Made by a program: the position numbers and the translations under genes. A stretch of DNA of 64,000 nucleotides from Lepeophtheirus salmonis. Taxonomy: Eukaryota > Arthropoda > Copepoda > Siphonostomatoida > Caligidae. This document shows, one piece after another, positions 12,181 to 24,480 of the stretch. The stretch covers positions 56,474,492-56,538,491 of the forward strand of contig NC_052136.2 of the NCBI RefSeq assembly GCF_016086655.4, read 5' to 3'. Position 1 is the stretch's first letter, and the number at the start of each line of letters is the position of its first letter. The notes below the pieces were generated by a model that saw only the letters and a program-made list of their open reading frames with translations, was not told the origin of the DNA and ran no database searches.

Positions 12181-12277
12181 GTCCACATTTTGTTGAAAGT
12201 TTTTGATAATTTATATTTTTTCTTATTTATGCAATATTTTTTTGATTAAGTAATTGTAGTTATAAGTACTATATACC

Positions 12278-12600
12278 GGGTGGTTCATTGAAATCTGAAC
12301 ACTTTCTAATTTAATAATGAATGAAGGTTGAATAATTGAAATTAATTCATATTTCTATATATTAAAGCATTGCAATTAGTCACAATACAAAAACAAACCT
12401 ACAAAGCCACTGTCAGCCAGCACCTGGGCCCCATTACGCGTGTACCAGGCCTTCCGCCACTACCTGGAAACCATCATTGGCGCTAAGGCTGGCTATATTA
12501 ATGATTAAAAGAGCTCAGATATGTATGTATTTTATTAATTTTGTTGAAATTCTATTGTTAATTAATAAATTATATCTATCTTGTTGAAGTTTAAAATTCA
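12278..12600 (+). mobile_element. Deleted Tc1/mariner element (ACCGGGTG end)
   Basis: Starts ACCGGGTGGTTCATTGAAAT, loses nearly all of the transposase, and keeps a C-terminal relic reading VYQAFRHYLETIIGAKAGYI-ND-stop (12,440-12,507). The 3' tail (TAATTAATAAATTAT, TTGAAGTTTAAA) matches the related copy at 27,337-27,609. The right terminal repeat itself is lost. Confidence 0.7.
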
Positions 12601-14001
12601 AAGTAGACGACTCGGTTTACTATAAATACTGTGTTATTTATAATGTAAGCACAGGTTCCACTGTGCTTATGTTCATTTGCATTAGTCGAAACAATAAATA
12701 ATATTTCGTATACATAAATATTTATGTCACATATACATGTATATTTTTCTTGTATATAAATATATGTTCGTATATAATAATATTTTCTTTCTTTATAAGT
12801 ATAATATAGGAATGCCAAGAAAAGGGCAAAGTCCATTTTTGGTTTACCGATAATCACATTGAGTGGAGAAGTGGTTCGTTTCTCTATGTACGTACATTCA
12901 TGCTCGTGGTTCTTTTAATGGTTACTTAAATGTGTATGTTTATGAACCCTACATATCTACAAACACAACGATCCTAAGAAAACAATTTTGCTTAATGACC
13001 CTTACGTCTTGGAAATATAATTATAAATATGTATGTTCATGAAATGAGGACTCTTCCGTGGTTTTATGTATTAAGCAACAATACCTTTATTAAATAATAT
13101 ATAGAAATGTTTTGCATACTGCAAGGGACTTAGAAAAATAACAATACTAATTAGGACCTAATTAATAATCGTACATTAGACTGTTCTGTTTTCAAGTTAA
13201 TATTAAAATGATTTCCCTCTCTAAAATACCTTTTCTGCTGGGGTAAATCAAAAACATTTTTGCCAAAGTTTGAGACCTCTTTGACCATTTTTACTTGCTA
13301 CAGACCATTTTAATTTGGAGGTCGAAATAGAACGTGTTTAAGCCTTCCAAATATGGGTGGAAAACTGTACTATGTATATTTTTTTATATTTGGTTGATTA
13401 GTCAAAAATATACTGCATCTTGTTAATAAGACAGGGGAACAATTAGGGGGAGGGGAAATTTTGTACAAATGAATTTATGACAATAATCGAATTTATCTAT
13501 GGGTGCCAAATCCAAAACTTATCTCTTTTTTTTTTTTCAGTAATCTGACTTCTTAAATATCTGAGATTATAGTAATTCGGAATTATTATCGTTCAGAGTC
13601 ATTGTTTATCCTTAAAGTAATCCCCAAATGAAAATTAGGATGAATAAAATTGATATAAAAGTGTTTGTTATGATTAAAAAGTGTTTCTATTGACTCTATA
13701 TCTTGTTTGGAACTCGATATATTCCTATTTTTCGGCTAAAAAATGAGGAAAAACGAAACCCTTTTAACTTATTCATACTATTTAGTGATGAAGAATATCA
13801 TAGCTTATATTATAGAAAAATATTTAAATTATAATTTAAAAAAAAAGATTTATTTAAAAGATATGCTTCTCCAAGGATTTTGGTTCCATTTTGTATTTTT
13901 TAGGTGATCCCATTTTTTTTTTTTTAGGGGGGGGGGGTACTAGCAAATAGTCAACATTATCATCATATTTTTTCCGATTTCAATGCCAATTTTATAATGC
14001 C
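12601..14001. other. AT-rich intergenic
   Basis: Short tandem-like TATAAATA/TACATA text at 12,700-12,790 and a T9/G10 run at 13,912-13,938; nothing else recognised. Confidence 0.45.
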
Positions 14002-14130
14002 ATGCCTCGTAAAAGGAAAATTGGCGCAATCGAAAAAAGATACTTCGAACTTGATCATTCATCTCAAGAGATGTTAGAATTCAGATTTCGAATTCCACGA
14101 GGAAAACTAACAGACTTCATAAGGGAATAG
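14002..14130 (+). other. Short open frame, 42 aa, basic start
   Basis: Begins MPRKRKIGAIEKRYFEL and ends GKLTDFIRE-stop, with a GC level above its surroundings. The MPRKRK start and the RFRIPRGKLTDFI text suggest the N-terminal stub of a transposon or nuclear protein, but I do not recognise the family. It could equally be chance. Confidence 0.25.
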
Positions 14131-15699
14131 AGTACACTCCTTCCTTGGGAATGATATACTAGGATCGAAACAATAAAGCGAACCATTCACGTTGATTAGA
14201 TAATTTTAATTTTTCAAAATGGAATCACTTAAAAAATACTTATTGCTGAACAAACAAATATTTTTTTTTAAAAGTTCACCTTCTCACTCATATTTGTGAC
14301 GGTACAAGAAGGGCTTAAAAATAATCCAAAAATCCCACTTTTTCAAAATTAAAATGTCCTCTACCACACCAAAAATGACACTAGTCATCTTTTGATTGTC
14401 CCCTAAAGAAAAAGTATTTGTTCAGGATGAAAAAGTATTAACTCAGAAAACGGGACAATCTAATTTACACATAAACAGACGCGAAGAGAAGGAATGGGAG
14501 TCTTTTTGACTTTCCTTTTGGAAAAAAAAGGCCCAGATATTTGATAAGATTTATGTATACATTACAATTATTAATTTTATTATTATTCGTGGAAAAATGA
14601 GGGGAGTAAATTAATTAAAACCCTATGAGAATTAATTCTAGCCATTAGTTCTTATATACGTATTTAATATAGTGAGCCCTATCAGTAATTTTACGCTTGA
14701 AATGACACTTAAAACAAATGATTGCAATGAAAGAAAAAAAATTCTTTATTGATAAGCTTGTCATTTATAAATTAGCAAACGGTATGATTATTTATTAGGG
14801 CCTTTAAAGAAAAGAAAAGAAGTGGCATACATATGTTAGTATAGTCTAATTATTATATTGGTACCTATATATGCACAATATTAAACTATTGTATATGCAT
14901 AAATGTTAGATATATACTATGTATATATGGATTACCATTAATCATAATTTAACCTATTCATTTTCTTTAAACTTTTTCTCTCTTTCTTTTTTTATAATGC
15001 TCCTTTGCAAAAGTAATACATTATAAGATAGTCCAGATTTAGAGATCCATCAAAAAATTACTTTATTTCTATTGGAATATGTTTGAATACTTTTTAGCCC
15101 TATAAGAACCACAATTATTTTCAGGAATTTTTTTATTTTCATGAATGTTCTGTTTTCAAATTCTTTTCGACGATATGTTCGATATTTTTTAACTTCCGAG
15201 CCTCTCTGATTGATTTGACGAATATTTGAATATATTTGAGGTAAATTATAATCTTTTATCTATTAAATGGCTAAATTTTATAATGCCTTACTGAATGGAC
15301 ATAGTCATAATTTCAATCACAAGATAAATCATTTATTATAAATAAGTATGCGCTGTTAGTTTTGCTATAACAATGTTTTCCAATTCGATGCATCATCTAG
15401 TGGTCAAATAGACTAAATTAAATTTTTTTATAAAATTCGTGAAGATTGCAGGTGATTAAAAGGTTTATTTTTTTGCCAAAAAAATGCAATTACTCCGTAT
15501 ATTTTGCACCAAATAGTTACAGGTAATTTAGCCACATTGAATTTTTCCGCTGAAATTAAATTATATATATATAAATAAGAAATATAAAGTGAAACCTTGC
15601 TTTTATTTCGGTTCTTAATTTAGTTTTTTTTTGACTATTTTCATGTTTGAAAGAGCCGATATCATGATGTCACTTTCTTGCACATATTACTATTTGTAG
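14131..15699. other. AT-rich intergenic
   Basis: Nothing recognised. Confidence 0.45.
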
Positions 15700-16320
15700 G
15701 ATTTAAACTGATGGCAATTTTATTTAACCCAAAGTCGTACATTCGATGTCTATGTAGGTTTGGGAATTGATTTTTACTCCTTGATCGAAAAAAATCAGTG
15801 GAAGTATATTCCCTTTTGATAAAATTGCTGCCCAGACCATGACAAATGAAGGTTAATCACGCATAGTTATTATTTTTGAAACCTAAGAGACATCTTTGTC
15901 TAGGATTATATGTCCTTCATTATGTTTAATAGCTTCTACAGTGAAAAACCTTTTTCTTACAGGAAACAAAATGCCCGCCTCGCGTAATTTTTTGAAGGAG
16001 GTTTGGAACTCTTTTTCTTTTTTCCCTTCTGGAATCGTCAGAAAGTTGATGTCGGTGTCTGGGTCAGTAGCAATTCATCTTATGATCCTCTATGACAATT
16101 ATCCCCATTTGTTTAAGACTCATTCCCATTGAATGAGCTATCCTATTCATTGACTGAACACAGTTTTGATATATTCTCATTCTTACGGATTTCACAACTT
16201 CAGGGACCTTCACAAACCGAATTTTCCTTTTATAAAGCTTTGGGTAAGTTTTTCCAGTGTCCCGATAACGTTTTAGTATTTTTTAAATCCCTTTTATGCT
16301 AATGTGTCCATCTAATATCC
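15700..16320 (-). pseudogene. Mariner transposase relic, N-terminal two thirds
   Basis: Minus strand from about 16,290: ILKRYRDTGKTYPKLYKRK, FVKVPEVVKSVRMRIYQN, QSMNRIAHSMGMSLKQM (paired-helix DNA-binding region), then QLSDDSRREKRKRVPNLLQK and ITRGGHF, FFTVEAI (downstream of the first catalytic block), and, after frameshifts, SLMVWAAILSKGNILPLIFF ending near 15,700. This matches the known order of mariner transposases whose middle reads VWAGVTxxGKxPLIF. It is a different lineage from the VMPPHFF-type copies at 9 kb and 18.6 kb. The catalytic C-terminus is absent. Confidence 0.8.
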
Positions 16321-16339
16321 CAAAAATATTAGAAATCTT

Positions 16340-16800
16340 ATTTCCTTCTAGATATAAGGAAATGACCTTTGGTTTCAAATCATGGTTGGCAAAGTATTCT
16401 CAAGGATCAAATATTTTTATTCAATTTCAGTGGATGGCACCTCCAACCCTTTTTACAAACAAATCGAGAGTCGAAGATACACAGAGAGACTGTACATTCT
16501 GTAAGTCCAGTTTAGAGACTTCAAGACATCTCTTTTGGGATTGTTCAAAAATGGTTCACATTGTGCACATGATCACTGAGTTTGTGAGGAAATACTACCA
16601 TAAAGATTGGGGATTGGCTTATACTATCACACCCTAATAATAGATTTCACTTCAAAATAGAATACTTAATAACTAAGGTTCTATTTATTCTCTACGACGC
16701 AAAAAGTAAGAACTTTTGCATACCTGGTAGTCTGGACAGATTTCTCTCAAGATCCCACAAAGTGCTGGAGAGGTTCGATATGAATGGAAATGTAATTGTC
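16340..16800 (+). pseudogene. Non-LTR retrotransposon RT C-terminus relic, second copy
   Basis: Plus strand reads [37 protein letters not shown] with the closing Cys at about 16,545, then [20 protein letters not shown], followed after a stop by EYLITKVLFILYDAKSKN. It aligns along its length with the minus-strand copy at 5,563-5,905 (CTFCK, SRHLF, HMxTEF, KYY). The pattern C-x2-C-x9-H-x4-C fits the zf-RVT region. An A- and T-rich tail follows. Confidence 0.75.
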
Positions 16801-17857
16801 TTATATTTTTGTTTTTTAATTTAATTGTCTAGCAGATTTTTGTTAAGATGTTATTATCCTTTTTTAATTTAGCCATGTTTTTTTTTTTTTTTTAAACAAT
16901 GAATAACAAATGATTGTTACTATTGTTATATTAATTAATTAATATTATTTTATGATGAAGTTGCTATGTGTTTTTTGGAATGTATACATATATGAAATTA
17001 ATGTACAATGAATAAAGTAATTAGGTAATTTAAAATTATGAAGAGAAAAAACCAGTGGGAGAGTATTGCATGTTATTATTTAACTTTTGGGCCCAAAATC
17101 TTGTCACAAGCTTAAGATTTTCTGCTTATATAGATAATTGTGCACGTTTATTGTCCTAATACTGTTTTATTAGTTAGAATCTACTTATAAAACTTCTCAA
17201 ATCAAAAGAAACTCCCAACTTTTAAAATTTCAAATGATTAAAACTTACTCTTTCTATAAGCCCAGCGGATATTTTTATCTAGTATGTAAGATACCCTCGA
17301 TCAATCCAAGTCGAAGTTGTCTATCGTCAATATATTACATCTTTTCACACTTCAACACATTTTCAAAATGTTAAAAATCTTATCTTAAAAAATAATTAAT
17401 AGTATTGCCAAGATTGAATATCCTTCTGGAACGTCCAGAGTAGAAAAAATCAACAACTAAAAGAGAGCATAGTAACATTTCATATTAGTGAGATAATGGC
17501 ATGTTGTAAGTCAATAAATGAGGAGAAACCAAATGGAGTCTAATAATATGGTCATTAATCACAAGAATATTCAATGTGAAGAAAATGGATATACATTTCG
17601 TTTAATTGAATTTAGAATCGATCACAAAATCCTAAATAACAATACAAATTAAGTTACATACAGGATAATTAAAAGTTTTTACCATAATTTACATTCTGAG
17701 CTTTTTCTTTCAAAAATATGTATTTAAATCTATAATAGTCTTTTATAAAGTTGTATAAGTCACAGCTTTGATTCAAGGTATAAGTACTCAGATTCATTAA
17801 AAGCGTAAACAGAATTTTGGCTGAAGTACATTCTTGTCGAAGGAAAATTTGGAACAA
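16801..17857. other. AT-rich intergenic
   Basis: Nothing recognised apart from T tracts. Confidence 0.45.
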
Positions 17858-18480
17858 CTGGACGAAAATGATGTTGCAATTTTATTTAAAATGATAGTAC
17901 TATAAATAGTAATTATTTATATACTATATATCTCATATAGGTAAATTAATTAGTGTTATTTTATAGAAAATTATTTTGATTAATAAAATTCATTAATGAA
18001 CGTTATATCAATGCAACACAGTACAGTATGGGGTTCTAATGTAGCTCGAATCCTTACCGTTGTAGTACATTAAGTAATAAATAAAACCGACAGCGATTCA
18101 AATTGAAGAAGTGATGATCACTTATACGTTGTCAACTAATTATTAGTGAGGTGATTCAAAGGTCGAGTCGAAGGAGAAGACGAGGAAATGCGAAACATAA
18201 GCATAGAAAACTTTAAAGTTTACTAAAGTCGGAGCAATATGGAATCGGAAAAGAAAGATACGAACAATGGTCTTCCCTCTCCATGAACTTTATTTTTATC
18301 ACAAAGAGTACAAAATAGTCTGCATTACGTATACTTAGTCACTTATTGGACTCGAATCCACAGTATTATAAATAGGACTGTAAATCATGAGCCTAATATT
18401 ATGCTTGTTCGTCAATCCATGAGTATTTTCTAGTACGAATAAACTGTCATGTAGAATGATAATTAATTATTAATGGAGAA
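17858..18480 (+). repeat. Partial, diverged copy of the 29-kb foldback repeat
   Basis: Shares ordered blocks with 29,175-29,645: AATTTAAAATGATAGT versus ATTTAAAATGATAGT, GTAAATTAATTAGTGT, AATGCAACACAGTA versus AATACAACGCAGTA, ATTACCGTTG-type text, and CGTCAATCCATGAGTATTTT versus TGTCAATCCATGAGTATTTT. Extra sequence is present here between 18,170 and 18,340. The right inverted half of the element is not present. Confidence 0.65.
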
Positions 18481-18589
18481 ATGATTAGTAATTCTGTCTT
18501 TTTTGTTTATTATTTAATTTATTTAGAGTACTACAATTCGAACTGTGTTATGTTTATATAATGAATATTTGAAAAAGGCACGGAACCCT

Positions 18590-19022
18590 CCTTGGAATCT
18601 TCACTAGAAGCGACAATATAACAATTGTTCGAACTCTGGGACTCCATGAGACGTTCAATTGCAAGGTTAATAAAGAAATTGAAGCCTCTCAATGTGATTT
18701 CGAGGCAACAGCATTCGAAAAAATGTATCAAATGGGTCCAAGACAATTTTGACGACTTCATCACTCCAGATTTTGGCCTCCAAACTCACCAAATCTGAAT
18801 CCGATGGATTCTGTTTTTGTGGTAAGACACAATAAAATAACATACCAACAAAATCCCTTGCAACATGATACACTAACTTATCCGTCAGATCCAGAACGAT
18901 TTCCAGAATTTGCCAAGGGATCAAGGGCGAAGGTTTGCTTGCACTTTGGGCATCGTAAAGGGACTGCAATTGAGGTTGGAGATAATTTCATTAAATTAAA
19001 TAAATTTGAATCTATCAAGTTT
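18590..19022 (+). pseudogene. Mariner transposase C-terminal half, decayed
   Basis: Plus-strand pieces: KKCIKWVQDNFDDFITPDFW, PPNSPNLNPMDF (third catalytic Asp block), TNKIPCNMIH, LIRQIQNDFQNLPRD and GLQLRLEIISLN. These follow the C-terminal order of VMPPHFF-type mariners (NSPDLNPxDY, TNKTPCNTKxEL, then the RLEAVVEANG end). Several frameshifts. Confidence 0.78.
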
Positions 19023-19024
19023 TT

Positions 19025-20529
19025 AGAATCTGGATTTATTTTTTTAATTTTTCACTGCAAAGATAGCCCGTGCACTTTGTAAATAACTGGTATTTTATTT
19101 ACGTATAAAAGGTCGTAATGGGTCTAGTTTAGCAACAAAGTGGATTTGTTTTCAATTTTATTGAGGCTAGAATAACTGGATAACTGGAAATCAAAATATT
19201 TCTGAAATAGTAAAATTTTGTTGACTTGTAAAATTCATGTATTTAAAAAATATACTAATTATGGAAATATTTTCTGTAACTAAGAAGTCAAAATTAAAGA
19301 CCCCTTTGATATGAAAGATATATTTTGTCTTTTAGAGGTAATGATCAGGGGCAAAGAAGCTGTTATAGGTTTTTATGACAATCATGCATGGCTTTTCGAA
19401 ACAAAACATATTTTTGAGATTGAAATAACTATCACTATTTTCTATCAAACCCAAGAGGTAGTCTAGAACCAAAAAGTTTTTAATGTGTCCAAGAACATGT
19501 TGCCTCCCAGATCCCCCGAATAGAGGGGCACCTAGTGGCTATTATTGTACATCAAACAGTCCATACGGCGATCTATTAAAAGAGTTTTATACATAAGCAA
19601 AACAAATTCTAGGATACTCATTCACTTTCCTTAATTTTAAGAACATAAGAACCATGCTCCGAAAGATTGTTTGAAAAGATTCAGTCTGAGAATATATTTT
19701 ACAAAGTTTCGCGTTTAGCTAAAATACTCTTTTTCTTTACAAATACCATGAATTTTTATATTATATTGGAAAAAATATGGGATGGGATAAAGAAATTAGA
19801 ATCATGATTCAGGTTTTTTAATAAGCATTTTGTCAGATCCCAACTAACAAGATAGAATTGTGATCCTTTGCAGGCCTTTACAGATAGAGCTCCATCTATG
19901 AATGATATTTTTAAATATATCTGAAGTGTTTTTATTATCTCTTATACGGAATAACAATTGTTTATTTACTTTGATATGTGATAATATAACCAAATATTAT
20001 AAATATAGAACAATCAATTTTTGATTTGTGGAACTACTTATCCACATATTCTTCAAAAAGGATGCTATTATACTGCAAATTTTGTATTATGTAGTTGAGT
20101 CACTGATATTGAAAAACTGACATTTATTTTATGACTCTTTTCACTATAAAAAGTTATGAATAAATTATCTGATACAATTTTACATAAACTCCGCAGTACA
20201 TTATCATGTAACCATTAGTTCAAAGATTTTTGAATTTCACCCAATCAGCTCACGTTTCACTTTACTGACAAACGCTTCAGAAATGATCGACATGTCTGGA
20301 ATGATTTTGCTATCATGCCCGATGGATATCCTCATGAGCCATGTGTGACGTTTCCACTCCATATATCTGGGCTCCTGGTAACAGACTGACAAATTTCCGT
20401 ACTAATCAGCTGATTTGGTTTAAGGTCAATAAACAATGTTTTCTTTGAACTAATAGCCTGGGGTTCCCTCTTCGGATGTAATTGTCAGTTGACTTTTTAA
20501 GATTGATACGTCTCTATAATTCAAAAATA
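19025..20529. other. AT-rich intergenic
   Basis: A 33-codon minus-strand frame at about 20,240-20,340 (LMRISIGHDSKIIPDMS) stands out in composition but was not recognised. Nothing else. Confidence 0.4.
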
Positions 20530-20705
20530 TTTTATATCACGTCATTATACTACTAACATAATATTTTCCTTGGAGTAATGCTATTTTAAATCTAGAAGGT
20601 TCTCCTGTTTATTGAAGTAATTCATTTTCTGTCTCCAAAATCATACAACAGGCAGCTGATATTAACAAAGGTCTTCATTCAAGTGACCCTCTTGTTTCCC
20701 GCTTT
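20530..20705 (+). repeat. Dispersed repeat family C, copy 1
   Basis: ATAATATTTTCCTTGGAGTA, GCTATTTTAAAT, AGAAGGTTCTCCT, TTATTGAAGTAATTCATTTT and GCTGATATT recur in the same order at 32,500-32,640. The first half recurs at 32,135-32,215. Confidence 0.65.
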
Positions 20706-23040
20706 TCTTTGCACTCTTACAAAAAAACCATCTTTATTTATTATAATATAATTATACTTATCTCACTATTCGAATTTTAAATTAATTTTAAAAACATTGA
20801 GAACTACTGAGATTATCCATGGATTACTGAAAATCTGTATAAACTATTTACTTTTAAAAGCACTCAACATCTCTATTACAACTATTTCTGCTTTGATTCA
20901 ATAAATTATATTATTTTATCGCCAATTGGTTAGAAGTAAATATAAAATTTGCATTGAAAGTGACTATTCAGAAGTGAAATATGCCTTGATGAAAATAGAT
21001 TAATCAAGAGAAGCTCTTTTCTAAAACAAGTAAATTAGAATGAAATATGAAGGAACTGACAATTTCATTACTATTTCATGGATATTCCCTCAAAAAATGT
21101 ATTCCTTCGATGAAGTTTAATAAGAGGTCCATTCTTAATACTCATTAATGAAGACGGTCTACAATTAAAAGTTAAATCTGAAAGGGATAGAAGAAAATCC
21201 TATATAAAAAAATATTCCCTTTCTTCAACAGAATTTATAAATCATACTTGAATATTGCTTTTGGAATACTTTTTCAAGTTTAAACTCCTAAAATTTAATT
21301 TTCTGATACAAAATTCCCCCTGGCAATCAATAATTCTGCGATTAATTACATAGACCATAACTAAAGGCCTTCAATGAATGATGGAATGCGTTCATGATTA
21401 ATCACTTTTTAACAAGAATTAATTCTTTTCTATTCTATTTAATGAAAAATTGTTCATTATATATTTTCAATGCTCTATCGATGAGCTTTCGTGGTTAGTG
21501 TCTATCCAGATGTTGAGTAATCTAATCATTATCCCACTAACATTAATATTTACTGGATATTCTTTTGTCGGCTGTCGATTGGTCTTCTCTTGCTCCTTAT
21601 TTATAGTATTCAAACCGTTGATTTGTTAAACTCAAACCTTATAATATTTTGTTTTCAAAAATAATCCTCCGGTTATTAGAAATAATGGTTAGGTTTGGAT
21701 AATAGTTTATAAGAAAATAAATAATTCAAGAAATGTTTATGTTCGTAAATGAACATAAGCCACCATATATTCATTTTGGCATTCTAATAAGTTTAATATA
21801 TATATATTTGCAAATTAATTGCAACAAAGGTAAACAAATCAAAGACTTTATTACTTCAATTTGCAAGAAGAAAAAACAACACAAAAACACCAATAAGCAG
21901 TTTAATGCAATATGAGGACATATTAATTTTAAAATAGATCTTTGATCCACTCTTTTGAATCAAGAAAAAGATTATTTAATCAATTCAAGAAGAACCTTTC
22001 TGCATACAACTTTCTCTGGCCATTATATAAATTATATTATCTACAGAGTCGAAGCTTTCAAAATTCTCGGAGCATTGATTAAATTTACTATGAGCTGTTA
22101 ATACGACATAGCAAAGTATTCTAAAAAGTCATTTAAATTTGCCTATTTACAACCCCAGACGGACAAAATTTCACTTATGCGTGTGGGTTGGGGGGGGGGT
22201 TGCAGACAAGTGTCCTTGTACAATGCATGAATGTAAAAATAAAGGGCCTGTTCCAAATACTTAGAACATAAAGTATTACTTACTGCACAGATCACGAATC
22301 TGTCAGTAGTTTTTTCATATCAAATCTAGATTTTGATAATTTTCTATTTGCACTTTTTGACTTTTTTTTTTTTTTCATCTATCATTCACATCAAAAGACC
22401 CCTGTTAATTTTGAAAAGTAAAATATCCCTTTACAATTCCTGCCTGAGCAGTCTAAACAACTTGTGCTTGTCAAACGTCCTAGTCATCTTTCTATGAAGG
22501 GTAATTGCATATTTTTAACCAGAACTAGTTACAAAATAAATTTACCACAGTGTTCTCAAACTTTCGAGTACGTTTCTTATAAAGAGATTCTAAGAAAAGG
22601 TGAGACAAGAAAGTTGAATTAATAATTAATCAAAAAATAATTTAAATCAATTATGATCACTCATTCAAACACTCTCGATGAAAAAATTGACTTAGAATGG
22701 GATTTTGTAGAGTGCAAATACAATAAAATTATGACGGTTCACTTCAAAAAATCCCACTCCTAACAATGGTGCCAGTAAAAAGATTAATTACTGCATTTAT
22801 TGGAGTTCAAGGTGATCATTTTTTTACCCATTAAAATGTTTGTTACAGCTTCAAATTATGCAGGGACAGATCAAATAAAAATGTGCTAGTTTTTTGATTA
22901 AAAATGTATATATTGTCCTAATTTTCAAATGTATAAGTTTAGAGAGTGCCAGATCCTTGGTTTTACATTTAAAAAAGGAGCGCGGTTAATTATCTACCTT
23001 GTCTTTCTTCCTTCAAAAGTGATTGAAACCCTGGATTAAT
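20706..23040. other. AT-rich intergenic
   Basis: Two kilobases without a recognisable gene; a G9 run at 22,190-22,199 and T tracts. Confidence 0.45.
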
Positions 23041-23289
23041 TAGTATTATTCGATCCTAATTTAGAAATGAAAACTGAAGTCCCCTCCAGTTCAGTCTCGG
23101 TCTAGTTCAGTCTCATTCCAACCCAGTTCAGTCCTGCATATCAGTCCCAAAACTTATAAAGTTTGGTCCTTATTTTTCTTTTTTTAATCAGTTCTACTAC
23201 TGACAGTTCGAAGGTCAGACGGTCTTAAGCACCGGTCCGAAAAACTATACTGGACCGAATAAATAAGAATTGACAGAACAATACTGTCA
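23041..23289 (-). mobile_element. MITE, copy 1 (AGTGTTGTGTC family)
   Basis: Reading inward from 23,289 gives AGTATTGTTCTGTCAATTCT, TATTTATTCGGTCCAGT and GGACCGGT. From 23,041 it reads AGTATTATTCGATCCTAATT, then TTCAGTCTCGGTCTAGTTCA. Both ends match those of the copy at 27,874-28,271, with the GTCCAGT/CAGTTCAG-rich subterminal part. No coding capacity. Confidence 0.68.
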
Positions 23290-23671
23290 ACCCATTGCAA
23301 TGGTATCCTCACAATGACATCAACAAATCCCATTCTATGTATATTTTTTGTTATGTTTCTACTGCTCTGATCAGAGTTATCAACGTTCCCTGGTTGAACT
23401 CGATAAACCTCTTGTAAAGCTTTGAACAATTCCCTAGCTACCTAATTCAAGAATAGGCCCATAATATTTAGGAAGAATTGAGAAGGAGATAACTGATTTT
23501 GGGCTTTTCTACTTTCTGTTGATTATATTATTCTAGCCTCTTATGAGCTGCTTAAAGATGATTGATTGAACATGGAGTAGCTTGTACTAATGTGTAAACA
23601 ATATTCTATTTTGAAATGAAGAATCGTCGGAAAGTATTTGTTAAATAATTGTTAATTTCGAGTACTTTTTA
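23290..23671. other. AT-rich intergenic
   Basis: Nothing recognised. Confidence 0.45.
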
Positions 23672-23900
23672 TTACCTCCAGCAGCGATGTTGAACGGAGG
23701 TTATGTTTTGCCTCTGTTTCTTCGTCTGTTTGTCAACAGAATTACGGCAAAAGTTACATATTCATTTTGATTTAACTTGGTGCAAAGATTGTATGAGGTC
23801 ATAGTAAGATGTCAATAAATTTTGAGAGGTCAAGGTCAAAGATCATGGCAGAATAGAACGTTAAAAATACATATTCGACAATAACTTTGGAACTTATTGA
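23672..23900 (+). repeat. GGAGGTTATGTTTTGCC-type repeat
   Basis: CCTCC and GGAGG bracket the start, followed by GGTTATGTTTTGCCTCTGTT, CGTCTGTTTGTC, CAGAATTACGGCAAAAGTTA, TTAACTTGGTGCAAAG and GAGGTCAAGGTCAAAG. From memory, very similar text recurs in genomes of many aquatic animals; I cannot confirm this here. Function and class unknown. Confidence 0.6.
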
Positions 23901-24059
23901 AGTACAAATTGGTGTCATTATGTAGGTTTGATAAAAATATAATTCATATAGCAAATAAATCAAGTTCAAAGTGACACAACAGGTCAAAAAAGTATAATCT
24001 ACCATCAATTTTGAACAAATTGAGATCAAGAACTGAATCATCTCTCCCTTTGTAGCACA

Positions 24060-24088
24060 TAATACATATATATATATATATATATATA
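24060..24088. repeat. (TA)n microsatellite
   Basis: About twelve TA units in a row. Confidence 0.9.
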
Positions 24089-24111
24089 ACTAGTGATGAA
24101 AATCGTGTGTA

Positions 24112-24480
24112 TAATGGGCATGCCAAAAAAGAAAGTAACCAAAAATCAACATGGTAACTCTGACAATTTGAAGAATGTTTTGGAGGAAATCAGCTCCAAT
24201 CAGCTGTGCCAAGGGAAGATGAGGAAAAGGAAATAAACAAAGACATTAACACGAAGTACTCTGATTTCGATCCCCATTCTACTATTAGTCCGACAAGGGA
24301 TACAATTATAACATATTCTTAGTCTCTTATGAACCAACAGGAATGTTCAATCAGGTTTGGAATAAAGTTGAATCTATTTAGGAAATGAATTTCTTTACTC
24401 AGGAATTAAATAATAATGATACTACGAAGGAAAATATAATTGATTATCCAGATTACCAATTCCAAAACAAAAAGGGTCAG
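24112..24480 (+). repeat. Dispersed repeat family D, copy 1, with a short coding start
   Basis: Opens with MPKKKVTKNQHGNSDNLKNV (from 24,121) and stays open for about 38 codons. Matching blocks at 35,060-35,420 are ATCAACATGGT, GACAATTTGAAGAATGTTTT, GAGGAAG/GAGGAAGGTGAAAAGG, GTTTGGAAT, TTACTCAGGAATTAA versus TTACTAATCAAGAATTAA, and ATTACCAATTYCAAAA. This looks like an unclassified mobile element whose protein begins with a lysine-rich segment. Confidence 0.6.

Noticed and set aside
18667..18969. 100-codon minus-strand frame
   Set aside because: It is antisense to a recognisable mariner C-terminus (PPNSPNLNPMD) on the plus strand.
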